Positions 1-11,529 of a DNA stretch of 64,000 nucleotides are shown here, piece after piece. Origin of the DNA: Nageia nagi (taxonomy: Eukaryota > Pinophyta). The notes under the pieces were generated by a model. That model saw nothing but the letters and a program-made list of their open reading frames with translations, did not search any database and was not told where the DNA came from. Location: contig JBITNC010000001.1 in assembly GCA_050084985.1 (NCBI GenBank), forward strand, positions 76,880,001 through 76,944,000, given 5' to 3'. The translations under genes were made by a program, and so were the position numbers. Every line of letters starts with the position of its first letter. Position 1 is the stretch's first letter.

Positions 1-520
1 TTTATAGTTTAAGGTATAGGAGTTTAAAGGTTAAGGTATAGGCTTTTAGAGTTTAGGTTATAAGGTTTTTAGGGTTTAGGGATCTAAGGTTTAATGGTTT
101 AAGGTTTTATTTAGGGTTTTTAGGGTTCAAGGTTTATAGGTTTATGGTTTAAGGGTTTTATGATTTTACAATTTTAAGGTTTATGAAACTTAGAGTTTGA
201 GGGCTTAAGGGTTTACAATTTAGGATAATAGGGTTTATAGTCTAACAGCTTACGAGTTTAAGGGTTTAAGGTTTTAAGAGTTAAAATTTTAGGGTTTAGG
301 GTTTAAGGATTTAAGGTTTTACAATTTTAAGGTTCAAGATTTACAATTTAAAGGTTTAAGGGTTTTAGGGTTTAAGATTTTAGGAGTTTAAGATTTAGGG
401 TTTAAGGTTCAAGGTTATACAATTTTAGGGTTTAGGCTTTTAAGTTTTAAGGTTTACATTTTAAGGGTTTTAGGGCTTAAGGGTTTAGGATCTTATCGTT
501 TTTAGTTTTTATCTTTTATG
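1..520 (+). repeat. Degenerate telomere-type (TTTAGGG) block
   Basis: The stretch is built almost wholly of TTTAGGG-like heptamers and octamers with many substitutions and indels (TTTAAGG, TTTAGGTT, TTTTAGGG and similar). The G-rich strand is the plus strand. A left chromosome end would show CCCTAAA on this strand, so this is an interstitial or relic block, or the edge of a larger one cut by the window. A second block in the same orientation lies at 53930-54298. Confidence 0.8.
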
Positions 521-712
521 ATTATACTTAACCTGATAAAAATATGAATCGATTTCTTAAAAAGATGACTTAGGTTAGTACATATTTGACAAAAGTTTAC
601 CTTAAGTTTGTAAAAATTTAACTTATGTTACACTTAGGTTAGAAAAACTTTGATTTAAGTTAGTAAATTTTTTATTTAGCTAGGTTAGTAAAAATATGAC
701 TTAGATTATAGA
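521..712. other. A+T-rich spacer with recurring ACTTAGGTTAGTA-like motif
   Basis: No gene is visible. A motif close to GACTTAGGTTAGTA followed by an A/T run recurs about every 30-50 bases, suggesting a decayed short tandem repeat between the telomere-type block and the foldback. Confidence 0.4.
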
Positions 713-983
713 ATTAAGTAGAACATAAACTATATGAATCAAAGATTTAATATTATTAGTGTATGTTAAAAGAAAAAACTAGTTTCAAACTATTAAAATC
801 AATTTTTTCCTAACCTATGTCAAAATTTTAGTAACCTAATAAATCTAATATAAGTCAAATTTGTACTAAAAATTTGAAGTAGGTTAGGAAAAAAATAATT
901 TTAATAGTTTGAAACTATTTTTTTCTTTTAATATACACTAATAATATTAAATCTTTGATATGTATAGTTTATGTTCTATTAAT
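713..983. repeat. Long inverted repeat (foldback, MITE-like)
   Basis: Two arms of about 115 bases, at roughly 713-828 and 868-983, are near-perfect reverse complements around a loop of about 40 bases. For example AACATAAACTAT near 723 pairs with ATAGTTTATGTT near 964, and CCTAACCTATG near 809 pairs with the opposite arm near 879. There is no coding capacity. It resembles a foldback or miniature inverted-repeat transposon; clear target duplications were not found. Confidence 0.75.
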
Positions 984-1589
984 TAGTTAAATATAATTTG
1001 ATATTCATTAAATTATTTTTAATCTTTGATTGCTTATAAATATTTATTTAATTATCATTTACCATATTCTTCTATAGTGCCTACTAATCAAGGGGTTGCA
1101 ATGGGTACAAATTAACTAGAGGAAGAACACCATGGCAACGAGCATGATGCCAATGATCAATATAGAGTAGGGGATAATGATAAGGGTTGAGAGAGTTTAT
1201 AGATTAGATGATAGAAATGATGATAGTAATGAGTGTACATGTTCATTATAGATATTTTCATACATTTATATATATTTTCATCTACTTAATTTTGATATTT
1301 TCAAATATTTTCCACTTCAACATTTTATACATTATGTCGAGTTTCAAATTTTGCTTCCATTAAATTTAATAATGTTTAATGTATTTTCAATTTAATTAAA
1401 TTTATTTTATTCAATTAAATATAATCAATAAAGTTCATTGTAACGAATTAATTAATTTTAAAATTCATTCAATTAAATTAAAAAAATTAATGTAAAAAAT
1501 CTCAAAAATATCATAGCGAAAAAACTGCAAAAAATCAAAATTATTAATTTTAAATGCAAAAATATTTATTTTTTTCAATTTCAATTTTT
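984..1589. other. A+T-rich intergenic sequence
   Basis: No open frame, RNA gene or repeat could be supported. The 1370-1570 part is dominated by AATTAAAT-type simple sequence. Confidence 0.5.
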
Positions 1590-1818
1590 TAACAAAATTG
1601 CTGACGATATTCCTAACAAAAAACAGAAAATCAATTCATTTTCCATCATATATTTTACGGTAACCTTAACGTTCTGTGATAGAAATGTTTTACGGAAATC
1701 CAATCGTGGATACTGACGAATATATTAACGTCAACTATATCGTCAGAGGTTTTTCATTTTTATTAAAATAAATACACTGAGGCCTGATGTGATGGCCAAC
1801 GCATAATTTCTTGTAGTG
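1590..1818. mobile_element. CACTA-type transposon terminus, fragment
   Basis: The segment ends with TTTCTTGTAGTG (1807-1818), the reverse complement of CACTACAAGAAA, which is the usual terminal inverted repeat of plant En/Spm (CACTA) elements. Inside the end, a CTGACGA motif occurs near 1602 and 1713 and in reverse (TCGTCAG) near 1741, as expected for subterminal transposase-binding repeats. No matching left terminus and no transposase were found, so this is a relic or a deleted non-autonomous copy. Confidence 0.45.
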
Positions 1819-3000
1819 TACATTCAACATTTAATCTGAAATAATGATGGAGTTTTTAATATTATAAATCAATCCCCAATACAAAGATGCATACACAAAT
1901 CTAGTATTAACATATCAAGATGATGAAATACACCACAGTGATGGAATCAACTAAAAAACTAACCAAACAAAAATCAAACTAGTAACTACATATAATCTAG
2001 GTGAAGACAATCAACCAAGAATGTGAAACGAACAAACTAAACCCTACAACTGCTGAAAACATGAAAATGAACAGTCACCTGCAATTATAGACAGATACAG
2101 ACTCAAATCTTGTAGTTGATATATATATACAATGTATTAGTATATATGCATAACCCTTGTCTATATACGTAAATATCTTATCTATATATGCACAAGTTAC
2201 TATGATATACAAAATTAACTAGGTCAAACTATAACTTGATATACATGGGGTTTTTGGGATGGTATACACACGATATTCCTCCATGCTAGATACATGGGAT
2301 TTCTATTTTGTTATATGTACAAAGTTTATATATAAATGTACAAAGTTTATGTGATATACATATAAGGTATATATTGCTATATGCACAATATTTTTACCAA
2401 TAATCAAACAATAAATTAGATAGAATTGAAGGGTTAATGAATGATGCAATTCAAGTTAGTATCCAATAAATTCAACATGTGAGAGGATCAAAAGAGTTTG
2501 GAAAATGCATATATAAATAAGTATATAAATGTTGGTGAGTTAGTCTTTAAACAAAATTAAAATGTTATTACTAAGATATGATACAAGAAAGGCAAGTTTG
2601 AAGTCATTTATCCTTGCCTAATATCAATTTGGATGCATATCGTTTAATAAATTTGATAAGTTTCTTAATGATCCTATGATCAACATGGATATTAAATGAT
2701 ATTATGCTCAACATCTTTACTTTTAAATAGACAGTTAGAGTAGAAATTTTATTTCTATATTTTCACTTTTAATCTTAAATAAATGTGACATATTTTTACC
2801 AAGGACTAGAAATAATTTTTTAGTAGGACTTAGCTAATATTTTATCAAGAGAATGGATATTTATAAGTTCTATATATTAGATAAGTACAAGATCATATTA
2901 GATGTTCAAGGCTTTAATATCATTAGCTATAACAAATATAAGATAAATAGTCAAAATAGACTCAAAAATATAAAAATGCATTAGATGTCAAATACTATAA
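1819..3000. other. A+T-rich intergenic sequence
   Basis: No gene is supported. Around 2120-2390 the sequence is a loose TATATAC/TATGCAC mixture with short repeats such as ACAAAGTTTAT near 2319 and 2340. Confidence 0.5.
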
Positions 3001-3400
3001 TATTGTTGTTACGCCGAGAGGCGTTTCTACAGCTGCATCATGGGGGGTGGAGTGGGGGAGCAAAATGTCGCATGTGAGTCCGTCCGTTAAACAATTGGCA
3101 GGAAAATAATTTTTTTAAAATTAAAATTATATAGCCGACTGAAATATTAAAAGACACATCTTTTCAAAAATTATTATATAAATGGAAGGAAGAATATCAA
3201 ACATCATAAAAATTCATTCCCAAATCAATCGAGAGATGCAGTGAATTCGAACAAGCAAAGTTGGAACAAAAGATTGTAAAAATAGAAGAGAACTTTAATT
3301 TTATTGTAAGTTAATTCTCTTGTAAATATTTTTTTACTGTAATATTTCTTATTTCTTATTTTACGTACAATTTATACTCTGAATTCTTTTGTGCTTCTTA
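3001..3400 (+). promoter_or_regulatory. Possible promoter-like or LTR-like segment
   Basis: A short island near 3010-3090 is clearly richer in G+C than its surroundings. It is followed by TATATAAA at 3175-3182 and a purine-rich run. That layout would fit a core promoter or an old LTR, but no open frame follows and no second copy of the segment was seen. Confidence 0.2.
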
Positions 3401-3814
3401 TCTTGCTATTCGCATAAAACTTTATCAAAAAATGCTCTAAATTCACAAATTTTTACATGTCTTGGTCTAATATATTCATTGTTGATGCCTTCTTTTCATT
3501 AGAAAGTTATTCAATAAAATCAACACAAGATCATAAAATCCCCATTATACCAAATTAATTTAGTTTATATTGTTTCCATCACATTTCGTGGTTTTCAATT
3601 TGCCATGCATCTCCACCACGCAGTGCCAATGCACTTCTACTTTGATATTTGAATAAGTAGATTGATATTTATACTTTAACAGAGTCAATACAGTCATCCA
3701 TAACATTATTTTATATGGTTGTCATTACGTGTAGTGAATCCACATTATCGCCATAGTTTTTTGCTGGGCTCGGTAAACCTCTTGCCGAAAACTGTTGTGT
3801 ATGCGTTCTATCAT

Positions 3815-3872
3815 AATATTATGATTTTATGGTATAAGAAAAAAATATTATGATTTTATGGTATAAGAAAAA
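3815..3872. repeat. Two-copy 29-bp tandem repeat
   Basis: A 29-base unit beginning AATATTATGATTTTATGG is present twice head to tail (3815-3843 and 3844-3872) with no visible difference, so the duplication is young compared with the rest of the region. Confidence 0.85.
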
Positions 3873-3983
3873 AAAATGTGAAGATACGTCATATGCAATA
3901 CTAAGAAATGAGATAGGCACCTCGAAATGATATCTCTCAGCGTTTTTTGATATATAAGGGGTTATATCAAAGCTAGTAATATT

Positions 3984-3984
3984 A

Positions 3985-4022
<38 letters not shown>
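3984..4022. repeat. (TA)n(TG)n microsatellite
   Basis: A TA run passes directly into about 13 TG units. Confidence 0.95.
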
Positions 4023-4026
<4 letters not shown>

Positions 4027-4555
4027 TCAAAGTGGAACTTTTGAACCATGGGTGAAAAACTTCTTGTAGTTAAAATTACATTAGTTTAGATTTGTGTAAA
4101 AGGAATGAAATTAATTATATGATCATATAATGATGTTGTAAACTTATTCATATAAAATGAATTGATACAATGGATAATTGCTATACGAAAATCGAGTGTT
4201 CAAATTCTATCCTTATGCTATTATTTACTCGAACCATGCTACTTTTATAAGGTTGTGTGGCTAAATGGAGTTAAATATTATTATGGAGGATTTATAAACA
4301 CTTAACCAAAAAAATAAATCATAATGATCTATTTCAAGATCTTCCATATATCTTAAGAAGATATTATTTTTTTATTGCTATTTTATTGTTGGGATTTACA
4401 AAGAATCTTATTGTAATCAAAGAAGCTTATCATAACATAAGATCATGACCACTTACATATATTACATTGCACCTTCATGACTATTATTTACAATGTTTTA
4501 TCAAGAACTTCCATCATATCCTCTTTTCATCTCATTACATATTAAAAATACTTTA

Positions 4556-4558
<3 letters not shown>

Positions 4559-4593
<35 letters not shown>
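4559..4593. repeat. (AT)n microsatellite
   Basis: About 17 uninterrupted AT units. Confidence 0.95.
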
Positions 4594-4595
<2 letters not shown>

Positions 4596-4741
4596 AATAA
4601 CTCAATAGGAGAGTTGGAGAATAAGAGGTAAATTAAAACTTTCATGTGAAAAGCCCATTTAAATCTCGTTACTATACCCTTAAAAGCTAACGTTCCTTAT
4701 TTCCTAAAAACAAGGTGGTTCCATCAAAAAAAAATATTTAA

Positions 4742-5705
4742 TTATATATTCATTTAGTAACACTTGTTCCATACATACTGTAAACCTTCATAACTAATTA
4801 TGTAAGATTTTATTTGAGAAGAGAGTTCTTCTAGTTAGACAAAAGAAAAAACCTAAAGTTCACTTCTTCACAAAAATTGATTACTAAAGTAAATAAGAGC
4901 TTAATACCATATAATATATACTTTGTTTTAACTTATAAAACTCATCAGATAATTTTACTTAATCATCTAAAATAAATAAAAACAAGTAAAAAATAAAATA
5001 AAAAATAAGTTTAAATATGACAAAATGTTCATATACAACATATTTGAATATTTTCTACTTATCTTAAAAATATCACATAACTGACACACAATTTCAGGAG
5101 TCTACAAATATATGACGATAAAAATAATAAATATAAGCAGCATCAATTTTAAATATAACATGAAATATGAATGCCCATATAGAATGCCAAGCATGACTAC
5201 CACCTCATGGCATAGTGGAACATTAATCTCGTTGCAGGCAGTTTAACGAAGACAAACAAAAAGGAATCATTATCATCAAATTTCCAAAGAAAGTCCATAA
5301 CCTCCCAAATTTATGTGGAGAGGCGTTTGCTCTCTAATTTATTGGGGCATAATTCGTGGCAAATTAAAGTTCTGAGCATATTATGTTAATTAGACCATGA
5401 AGTTCATGGAACTGCTACAGCTACTGTTGTTGAGGTAGTGGAAAAAATAAGCCTGTTTTACATATCTAAATCATCAAGTGAAGTCGCGATTATTTTGAAG
5501 ATCAGTTGCTTCCCATACTATACCAAATGGATTTGAAGTATTAAGGATTACCTGAAATAAATTTGATAAGGTAGGCAGTTACAATACAATTTCATTGACT
5601 GAAATAAATACTAAACCGAACACATGTTATTGTTCATTGCATCTAATCATATAAATAAATTAAGAGTACTGAATTGCATTGCTATACAGTTAAAAAAATA
5701 TATAA
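4742..5705. repeat. Tandem unit, copy A (of three)
   Basis: First copy of a unit of about 0.9-1.0 kb. Landmarks found in the same order in all copies are TATTCATTTAGTA at the start, TATGACGATAAAAATA near 5112, GAATGCCCATATAGAATGC near 5169, TGGAACATTAATC near 5216, CATAACCTCCCAAATTTAT near 5297 and TTCATTGACTGAAATAAATA near 5591. No convincing reading frame runs through the unit on either strand. Its origin is unknown. Confidence 0.85.
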
Positions 5706-5712
5706 ATATATA

Positions 5713-6607
5713 TAATCATATATTCATTTAGTATCACTTATTGCATATCTACTGTAAACTTTTTAAGCTAATTATATAAGATTTTGTTTGAAAAGAGTGT
5801 TCTTGTAGTTAACCTAATACCCAATTAGACGAAAGAAAAAACTAGAGTTCATTTCTGTCAACAGAATTGATCACTAAAATAAATAAGAGCTAAACGCCAT
5901 AAGATCTATACTTTGATGTAATCAATAAAACTCAGCAAATTATTTTACTTGGGCGTCTAAAATAAATATAACAAGTAAAATATCAAATAATAACTGTTAT
6001 AAATCTTACAAAATGTTAATTTAGCCGAAATTTGAAATCTTAAAAATATCATATAACTGACGAATAATTTCAGTATCTACGTCTACAAATATATGACGAT
6101 AAAAATAGTAAATATAAGCAACATCAAATTCAAATCTAAGATGAAATCTGAATGCCCATATAGAATGCAAGTATGTTCAATTAAGGGATAGCGACCTCAT
6201 GGCATGGTGGAACATTAATCCCAAAACAAAAAGAAATCATTATCATCAAATGTCCAAGGAAAGTCCATAACCTCCCAAATTTATATGGAGAGACCTTTGC
6301 TCTCTAATTATTGGGGCATAATTCTCAGCTAATTAAAGTTTGTGCAGATTATGTTGAATAGAGCATAAAGTTCATGGAAATGCTAGAGCTACTGTTGTTG
6401 TTGTACATATCTAAATTATCAAGTGAGTCGCACTTATTTTGAAGATCAGTTGCTTCCTATAATATACCAAATGGATTTGAAGTAAAGGAGTTACAATATA
6501 ATTTCATTGACTGAAATAAATACTCAACTGAACACATATTATTCATTGCATCTAATCATATAAATAAATTAAAAGTACTGAATTGCATTTCTATACAGTT
6601 AATGTTT
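5713..6607. repeat. Tandem unit, copy B (of three)
   Basis: Second copy, offset by about 981 bases from copy A at the GAATGCCC landmark (near 6150). It has small indels, including loss of the ATTAAGGATTACCTG stretch that copies A and C keep near their ends. An AT-run follows it at 6607-6628. Confidence 0.85.
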
Positions 6608-6668
6608 ATATATATATATATATATATAACACTTATTGCATATCTACTATAAACTTTTTAAGATAATC

Positions 6669-7583
6669 AGGTTGAGTTCGTACTGAAAGGGTTATCATTT
6701 TAATGTTGTTTAAGTTCATTCAATTCGGAAGAACTGTCTTATATCACATTATTCTAGTTGAGTTTGATGTTGGCCCATTATTTATTTCAGCAATATTTCA
6801 TGTTGTCTTTTTGTTGGCAGACTTACTTGTATGACATATACTCTTACTGATTTAAGAAAATATTCATATTTTAACACTGTAATCTTCAATGCAGTTGATC
6901 AATCAACTGATCAAATATTGCTAGTATGCTCTAATCATTACTTTACTTCAATCTCTTGACCTAGACATTCAGGTTGAGATTTATTCAGCATATATAAAAA
7001 CTACATCTAAAATATTTTTCATCAAATTTGTTCCATTATTTTATTTTTTATCTAGAGCTAGAAAATGGAATGATCGCTACCCCAAAATATAGCTTGACAC
7101 AAATGTCATATAGTCTCAAATTTTTACTACTTGAGCTATGAGTTTGGTCCCACAAGTTACATATTGAGATAGATCATCATTTTCTTAGAGATCTGTGTAT
7201 CTATAGATTGAAAAATATTTCATTTTCACTTGTCCCATTTACTACAAGATACATGGTAGATTTATTGCTTATTTAGAGATACCTATACAATAAAATCTTA
7301 GATCAATCTTTGCCAAATCCAACAAAGACCCTTCTCCTCAATCACTTGCCTTCTTTTCAACCTTATATGCTGGATGTGATCTTTGACTTATAGATCTCAT
7401 ACTATCATGGATTATATTGTTTATTTATTTTACTTACTTTCTCTCAGCTACATTAAGAACTCTTATTGTAATGTATATATTCTACCTCATTAAAAACTCT
7501 TATTGTAATGTATATATTCTACCTTGACCTCCGTAATCACAAGTGAATATTAATATATTTTATTTTTCTATTTCTATTTCTTA
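6669..7583. mobile_element. Insertion of about 0.9 kb inside tandem copy C
   Basis: This segment is absent from the equivalent position in copies A and B. It holds no transposase, LTR or clear terminal inverted repeat, so its class is unknown. It contains a two-copy 37-bp tandem repeat near its right end. It could equally be host DNA that separated a third copy by rearrangement. Confidence 0.45.
7451..7524. repeat. Two-copy 37-bp tandem repeat
   Basis: Units beginning CATTAAGAACTCTTATTG (7451-7487) and CATTAAAAACTCTTATTG (7488-7524) differ at one position. Confidence 0.9.
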
Positions 7584-8440
7584 ATTAATTATGTCATATT
7601 TTATTTGAAATAATATTCTTGTAGTTAACTTCATATCTAATTAAGCTAGAAAAAACTAGAGTTCACTTCTGTCAAATGAATTGATTAGAGCTCAATGCCA
7701 TAGGATATATACTTTGATTTAATTCATAAAACTCATCAGCTAGTTTTACTAGCGTCTAAATTAAAATAAATAAAAGATGTAAAAAATCAGATAAAAACTA
7801 CGTTTAAAAATGAAATGTTCATTTACACCAAATTTGAATCATTTCTACGAATCTTAAAAGTATCACATAACTGAACAATTTCAGTGTCTGCGTCTACAAA
7901 TTTATGACGATAAAAATAATAAATATAAGCAACATCAAAATCAAATATAACAAGAAATCTGAATGCCCATATAGAATGCCAAGCATGTTCGATTTAGGGG
8001 CAACTACCCCATGGCATGGTGGAACATTAATCCCATTGTAGATAGACAGTTTAAAGAAGACAAACAAAAAGGAATCATTCTCATCAACTGTCCAACAAAG
8101 TCGATAACCTGCCAAATTTATATAGAGAGGCGTTTGCTATCTAATTTATTGGGCATAATTCTCAGCACATTAAGGTTATGAGCAGATTATGTTAATTATA
8201 CCATGAAGTTTCATGGAAATGTTACAGCTATTGATGTTATTTAACAAGAGGTGGTGGAAAATATAAGCCTGTTTTACGTATCTAAATTATCAAGTGAGTC
8301 GCATTTATTTTGGAGATCAGTTGTTTCCTAATAGTATATCAAATGGTTTTGAAGTTTTAAGGATTACCTCAAATAAATTTGATAAGGTAAGGAGTTACAA
8401 TATAATTTCATTGACTGAAATAAATACAAAACTGAAAATG

Positions 8441-9110
8441 TTATAAACATTAAATTGAAGATAAATTATTCATCTGTGTAATTTCAATTGTACAGATTAA
8501 ATTCAAAATTCCAATATTTTTGGCAGGCATGTAACATTGTTAGCAGGCATCTCATGGACTTTAGGTACTCTTCTACTAAATTTTAAAATGTTTGAAATAA
8601 AAAGCATTAAAATCAGCGGATACATCAATGAATTCAATCGCCAGTATAGAATATAGGTGTTGATATTTTAATTGGAAAGGCTGACAAAAGTAATCGCCTT
8701 TTGTGTTGTGGCATGGTACAGCTGTTTTGCACGCTGGCACACAACTCAAAAGTCGTTTTATTTGGAGGTTTTGTAACAACTAGTTTGAGAGGCACTATTG
8801 TTTTGATTATTTTAAAAAATAAAAATATGGCAAATAGTTCAGCTAAAATAGTATGCACCTAAACATGTAACAATCTTAGGCAGAGCATGCATATAAGAAT
8901 AACACAAACACAAGACAAAATACCATCTTCTATCGTTCATGAAATATTTGCATATAGCACCCTTATTACCCAATGCAACACATCGTAATTGCTAGCATAA
9001 CATTATAACAAAATAAACTATGACACACTTTGCTACTTGTCAGTTCACAACGCACTACAGACTACAGAAGGTATACGTACTGACATTAGTCACAACTTTA
9101 AAGCCATAGA
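8441..9110. other. Spacer downstream of the bHLH/ACT-like gene
   Basis: Lies 3' of the minus-strand gene at 9111-10822 and should include its 3' untranslated region. No separate gene or repeat is supported. Confidence 0.5.
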
Positions 9111-10822
9111 CTATGGAGATGGTCTTTCCTTTTTGGGCTTCACATTTCCTTCCATTTCTGGACTGGCAAAATCCTGAGAAGAAACACATTTTGAAGTTGG
9201 AGACTTAGGTATCTGTAATTCCTGATATACGGGTTGTATAGTAATATATGATGTACTTAATAGTTTTGTGAACAAATTCTATGCTCACATAGGATGTTAG
9301 GGTACCTCTTCCAGCAACGCATCGAAGATGAGTAGTTCGTCACAAGAAATATCGGCTTGCAACACTGTCAAGCCCATTGCTTCTATTGCTTCCAATAAGG
9401 CAGTGATTGCTCCATCCCATTTCACAGATGATACATGTAGCCGCAAACCGTATTCATTTTCTATCATCTCCACCTGCAGTATATACGTTATGTATTCACC
9501 AACTATTTATTTAATAAACAAAATGATCCTCATATCTGCCATTCAGTTCCCTGCACAGGTAGTATATGCCATATTCTGAAATAACACGAACTTCCAAAGA
9601 ACACCAGAACAAACAAGGACGCTACTACAAGAATCCCACGTAACCTTATCTTAATAGAAGTCGACGAAAGAAAAGAACAGAATTACTCGTAGTGGGATCA
9701 AGCTCATCTACAACTTGGAAGAAAGCTGCCAAACAAAAAGCTTTAAGTAATCCAAACATGTCAAGTAGAACAGCAACTCAAGGTATAAAATACAACAAAC
9801 ATAAACAGAGAACGCTCTCTCTCTCTCAAAAGTAATATCATTATTAACAAACTGGAGAGATGACTCATGATCAGGGTCCAATCAAAATGAATAGGCGGCT
9901 AAGAAAAACAAAGTGTACTTAACTCTCGAAGACACATAGTTTACTCCAAAAAGAGACTAGCTTTTTCATAATGCAGCTTTCCATCATTTAATACTACATG
10001 CTAAAGACCTATAACATAATAGAAGATTGTTAGCTTAATATTTTGATATCTGTAGTAGAAAGAAAAAGATACAGACAAATGAATCCATAAAACTTTTACC
10101 CTCGCCCTATACCTATAATACTTTAAAAGTCAGCCTTCGTTACCTCATGAATCTAAAGTTTTTACCCAATGTTCCTGGATTTCCATTAAGAACAACCTCC
10201 ATGTTCATTAAATTTTAATTAATAAAATAATCTAAATACTAAACGATATATTTTTAAAATAAAATTCAAAGACAAACCCTGCTTAATAAGTTTCTATATA
10301 TAATTTATAACCTTCTCTACTTAATATTAATATTTTTGAGCATGAGAGTAATAGAATTAAGGTAGTTGTTCTAACTTGTATGTGATTTACACAGAATATG
10401 TCATAATCCTACTGGGGCAAAGAAATCAACTAAACTTTCAGTTAAAGTTTTCTATGTTTTTGTTCCCTTTCCCTTTGTGTTAGTCTCGTTGTGTGTATTT
10501 CCCTGAAACTATTAAATTCAAGAAGCCTCAAATATAGAACTTGATCTTGATATCTTGCCTTGGATTCTGGCTGATCGCTTTCCTCCTCCTCGAGTACAGC
10601 AGCTCTTTCTGCCACAAGCAAACCATAAAGTTGCTGCACATGTTTCAAGACATGAGCCACTGGACACACGGTACATTCCAACAAAGGATTTTCATCAATT
10701 TTCTCTAAAACAGATCGCAAAAGAGCAGGATCTTTCACTGCCTCGAATACTTTAGACTTTCTGGACCTTGACAATTTCACTCGTTCAAACTCCTTCCGAA
10801 GTCTCTCCAAAACATTTGACAT
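9111..10822 (-). CDS. bHLH/ACT-like transcription regulator, SCREAM-like family, three exons
   Basis: Minus-strand exons: 10822-10541, 9473-9306 and 9173-9111 (94, 56 and 20 codons plus TAG; about 170 residues). All junctions are phase 0 with GT...AG introns of 1067 and 132 bases. The first donor (CAA|GTTCTA) is weak; the second (GAG|GTACCC) and both acceptors (CTGCAG, TTCTCAG) are good. ATG at 10822 is the first in-frame ATG, with a stop upstream. Exon 2 reads as the plant bHLH-type ACT-like fold: it starts VEMIENEYGLRLHV and has GLTVLQADISCDE, matching the GLxVLxAxxSC signature of small SCREAM-like plant proteins. Such domains mediate dimerisation. Exon 1 has basic (KLSRSRKSK) and helical, leucine-rich stretches but no standard HxERxRR basic region, so DNA binding is doubtful. 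The short last exon is Lys/Glu/Pro-rich. The length fits the family (about 150-170). It is the only gene here without stops or frameshifts. Family assignment rests on exon 2. Confidence 0.65.
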
Positions 10823-11371
10823 CTTGAACAACAATATCAAGATCTCCCTTTCTCCTCGACTCCCAGATCTCACAAATACTTAACCTAGTTTGATTTCATG
10901 ACACCAAGAAAATATCTACAGTAAAATATGTTTATCTTTTACAAACATTTACTGCACACAGTGACATCTACCATGATGAGATGAAATTATATGCCAGGTA
11001 TATTCTATTTTCTATATGTATCAGATCATGCAAGACTTTCCTGTCCCTCATCTTTTTTTACCATCCGAGTCCAATCATGAAAGAAAAAGGTTACCTGTGC
11101 CATTGACATTTTTGTTCCCCTGATAAACAGCCTTATAGGCTTACAATATATATCCAGAAATGTTCCTGTTTACCGACGTCTTGCACTCAATTCTATCTAA
11201 TCTCTCTGGCATGAAATAATAGAGGTCTGAATACCTGTGGGTAAAGGGTGAATATAAATCAGTCATGTCAAATGGGACATACCTAATCCGTGGAAGGATT
11301 GCAATTTGCTTGCATAGTTGAAGAAAATTTGGAATTCTCATCAATGACGAAGAGTGTGGACGATTCTTCTT
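10823..11371 (-). promoter_or_regulatory. Upstream region of the bHLH/ACT-like gene
   Basis: Should contain the 5' untranslated region and promoter of the minus-strand gene. No convincing TATA box at a suitable distance, and no known operator, could be picked out by eye. A 67-codon open frame at 11141-11344 (minus) has no recognisable features. Confidence 0.3.
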
Positions 11372-11512
11372 TTAAAAGTCACATACGTGGTTCGTTTGTA
11401 CCGCAACGAATTTATTGGAAATTTCGCTTGCCGAAGGATTGAAGATGTTGACATCCATGGTCTTCTCTATCGTGAAAGGGCTATCTAAATCAATGAACAG
11501 AGCGTAGTTGCC
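11372..11512 (-). pseudogene. Short coding-like remnant, unidentified
   Basis: A 46-codon open stretch on the minus strand has balanced amino-acid use and clearly higher G+C than the surrounding sequence. It includes the segment LFIDLDSPFTIEKTMDVNIF and ends with TAA at 11374-11372. It has no ATG near its start and stops a few bases from where family X copy 1 begins (about 11530). It could be an exon remnant of a gene cut by that insertion, or part of the bHLH/ACT-like gene's upstream region. The family is not recognised. Confidence 0.25.
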
Positions 11513-11529
11513 TTACGTAATCATTTGCT

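Larger units (their letters stand above)
3401..4741. other. A+T-rich intergenic sequence with simple repeats
   Basis: No gene is supported. The stretch contains the three simple or short tandem repeats listed separately (3815-3872, 3984-4022, 4559-4593). Confidence 0.5.
6625..8440. repeat. Tandem unit, copy C (of three), split by an insertion
   Basis: The third copy begins with ACACTTATTGCATATCTACT near 6630, matching the start of copy B. It breaks near 6668 and resumes near 7584 with TTAATTATGTCATATTTTA. From there it follows the other copies to about 8440 (GAATGCCC landmark near 7961). The B-to-C spacing of about 1810 bases equals one unit plus the insertion. Confidence 0.8.

Noticed and set aside
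1-520. A true chromosome end at the left edge of the window
   Set aside because: The repeat is heavily degenerate and has the G-rich strand on the plus strand, opposite to what a left end would show.
3819-4049. Open frame with Thr-His repeats on the minus strand
   Set aside because: It is the translation of the TA/TG microsatellite and the 29-bp tandem repeat, not a gene.
7894-8115. 73-codon minus-strand frame with a hydrophobic C-terminus
   Set aside because: The equivalent stretches of tandem copies A and B do not keep this frame, so it is a chance opening in a non-coding repeat.
10555-10755. Plus-strand open frame opposite the bHLH/ACT-like exon 1
   Set aside because: It lies antisense to a better supported exon and has no features of its own.
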